Shown here: in pieces, positions 33,160-35,371 of the stretch
Position numbering within the stretch: the first letter of the stretch is position 1
Layout: each line of letters starts with the position of its first letter
NCBI GenBank assembly: GCA_001314715.1
Contig: LJSV01000026.1
Coordinates: 1-35,371, forward strand
DNA length: 35,371 nucleotides
Direction: 5' to 3'
From: Rhodobacteraceae bacterium HLUCCA12
GTDB taxonomy: Bacteria; Pseudomonadota; Alphaproteobacteria; Rhodobacterales; Rhodobacteraceae
Program-made: the position numbers and the translations under genes
Notes under the pieces: generated by a model
The model's input: the letters and a program-made list of their open reading frames with translations, nothing else
Database searches by the model: none
What the model was told of the DNA's origin: nothing

Positions 33160-33375
33160 TCACCACCGTTCGTCGGGCACCCGCGACAGAAACCCCGGCG
33201 GGCGTCGCGCGACCCAGGCGATGAACCGCGCGATCCGGGGATGGCTGCGCAGGGCGGCGATGGTGTTGTCGTCGCGCGCCAGGTCCGCCTCGCGCAGGGT
33301 CGCGTGGTTTTCCTTGTGGCAGATGCGGTGCCGCAACACCACCGGCCCGCCCTTGCCGCCTTTCAGCCTGGGCAC
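33160..33375 (-). pseudogene. Probable 5'-degraded HNH endonuclease
   Basis: The frame encodes the C-terminal part of a small HNH nuclease of the type 'HLVPRLKGGKGGPVV ... RICHKENHATL ... HPRIARFIAWVARRPPGF'. The N and second H of the motif ('ICHKENHATL') are present. The first part reads 'CEDCHLVP' where family members have two histidines, and the upstream C-x-x-C zinc pair is not found. The frame stays open to beyond 33500 without an ATG, so the only usable start is a GTG at 33375 that omits half of the active site. The likely reading is a decayed gene; a short functional protein started at GTG or a frameshift upstream cannot be excluded. Confidence 0.55.
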
Positions 33376-33518
33376 CAGGTGGCAATCCTCGCACGCGATG
33401 CCGCCACGGCCAGAGCCACGAAGGGTTGTCTCGAATGGTTGCGGGCGCGCCGCCTCCTGCAGCGCGCCCGCCGGTCGGCCCGCCCCCTCCTCTGGTCGGC
33501 GGGCCGGTATCAGGCGGC

Positions 33519-35371
<1,853 letters not shown>

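Overview
The window is GC-rich, tightly packed chromosomal DNA. Its gene content and protein signatures point to an alphaproteobacterium of the Rhodobacterales (Roseobacter/Paracoccus-type): a hisF-hisE pair, DUF2783, DUF2478, the NuoE-NuoF fused formate dehydrogenase subunit, tandem Lrp genes beside ilvC, and a dispersed 'TTCATCTTGCC..AAATACGC' intergenic repeat. No rRNA, tRNA, transposase, phage gene or CRISPR array was seen. No gene-free stretch exceeds about 210 bases.

Layout. (1) 1-2279: the 5' part of an inositol-monophosphatase gene, a GNAT acetyltransferase, hisE/hisF, and a small lipoprotein. (2) 2308-3255: arginase. (3) 3340-11069, all minus strand: the ring-epoxidation part of phenylacetate degradation, read as paaA-paaB-paaC-paaD-paaE, an extra PaaA/PaaC-family protein, then paaZ, with the regulator gene paaX just upstream. 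The upper CoA-ligase and lower beta-oxidation genes (paaK, paaF, paaG, paaH, paaJ) are not in the window. (4) 11133-14837: a second aromatic-type module on the minus strand (MBL-fold protein, class A flavin monooxygenase, DUF2783), with a divergent MarR gene and a small hypothetical gene. (5) 14933-18490: a GABA-type aminotransferase with a divergent XRE-cupin regulator, then malonyl-CoA synthetase. (6) 18556-22643: an LLM flavin oxidoreductase and a copA-cueR copper-export operon with a textbook CueR operator.

(7) 22792-33124: a formate dehydrogenase and molybdenum-cofactor island. On the minus strand lie a fused FdsG-FdsB subunit, a small cupin, the molybdenum/tungsten catalytic subunit FdsA, and (separately) a DUF2478 gene. 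Divergently, on the plus strand, a translationally coupled operon runs fdhD, a cytidine-deaminase-like gene, mobA, mobB and moeA, in which MoeA carries an extra N-terminal domain of about 290 residues. A convergent tusA-like gene closes the island. Together these make the enzyme, build and mature its bis-MGD cofactor, and probably deliver sulfur to it. (8) 33160-35371: a probably degraded HNH endonuclease gene, ilvC, and two overlapping Lrp/AsnC regulator genes, the second cut by the window end.

The least explained parts are the MoeA fusion, the cupin wedged between the two formate dehydrogenase subunits, the deaminase-like gene inside the cofactor operon, the extra diiron-type protein in the paa operon, and the MBL protein with a reduced metal motif. 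Several candidate control sites could be placed by eye: an operator-in-promoter upstream of paaA, a LysR-type site upstream of the formate dehydrogenase operon, the CueR site, and palindromes at the MarR and XRE genes.
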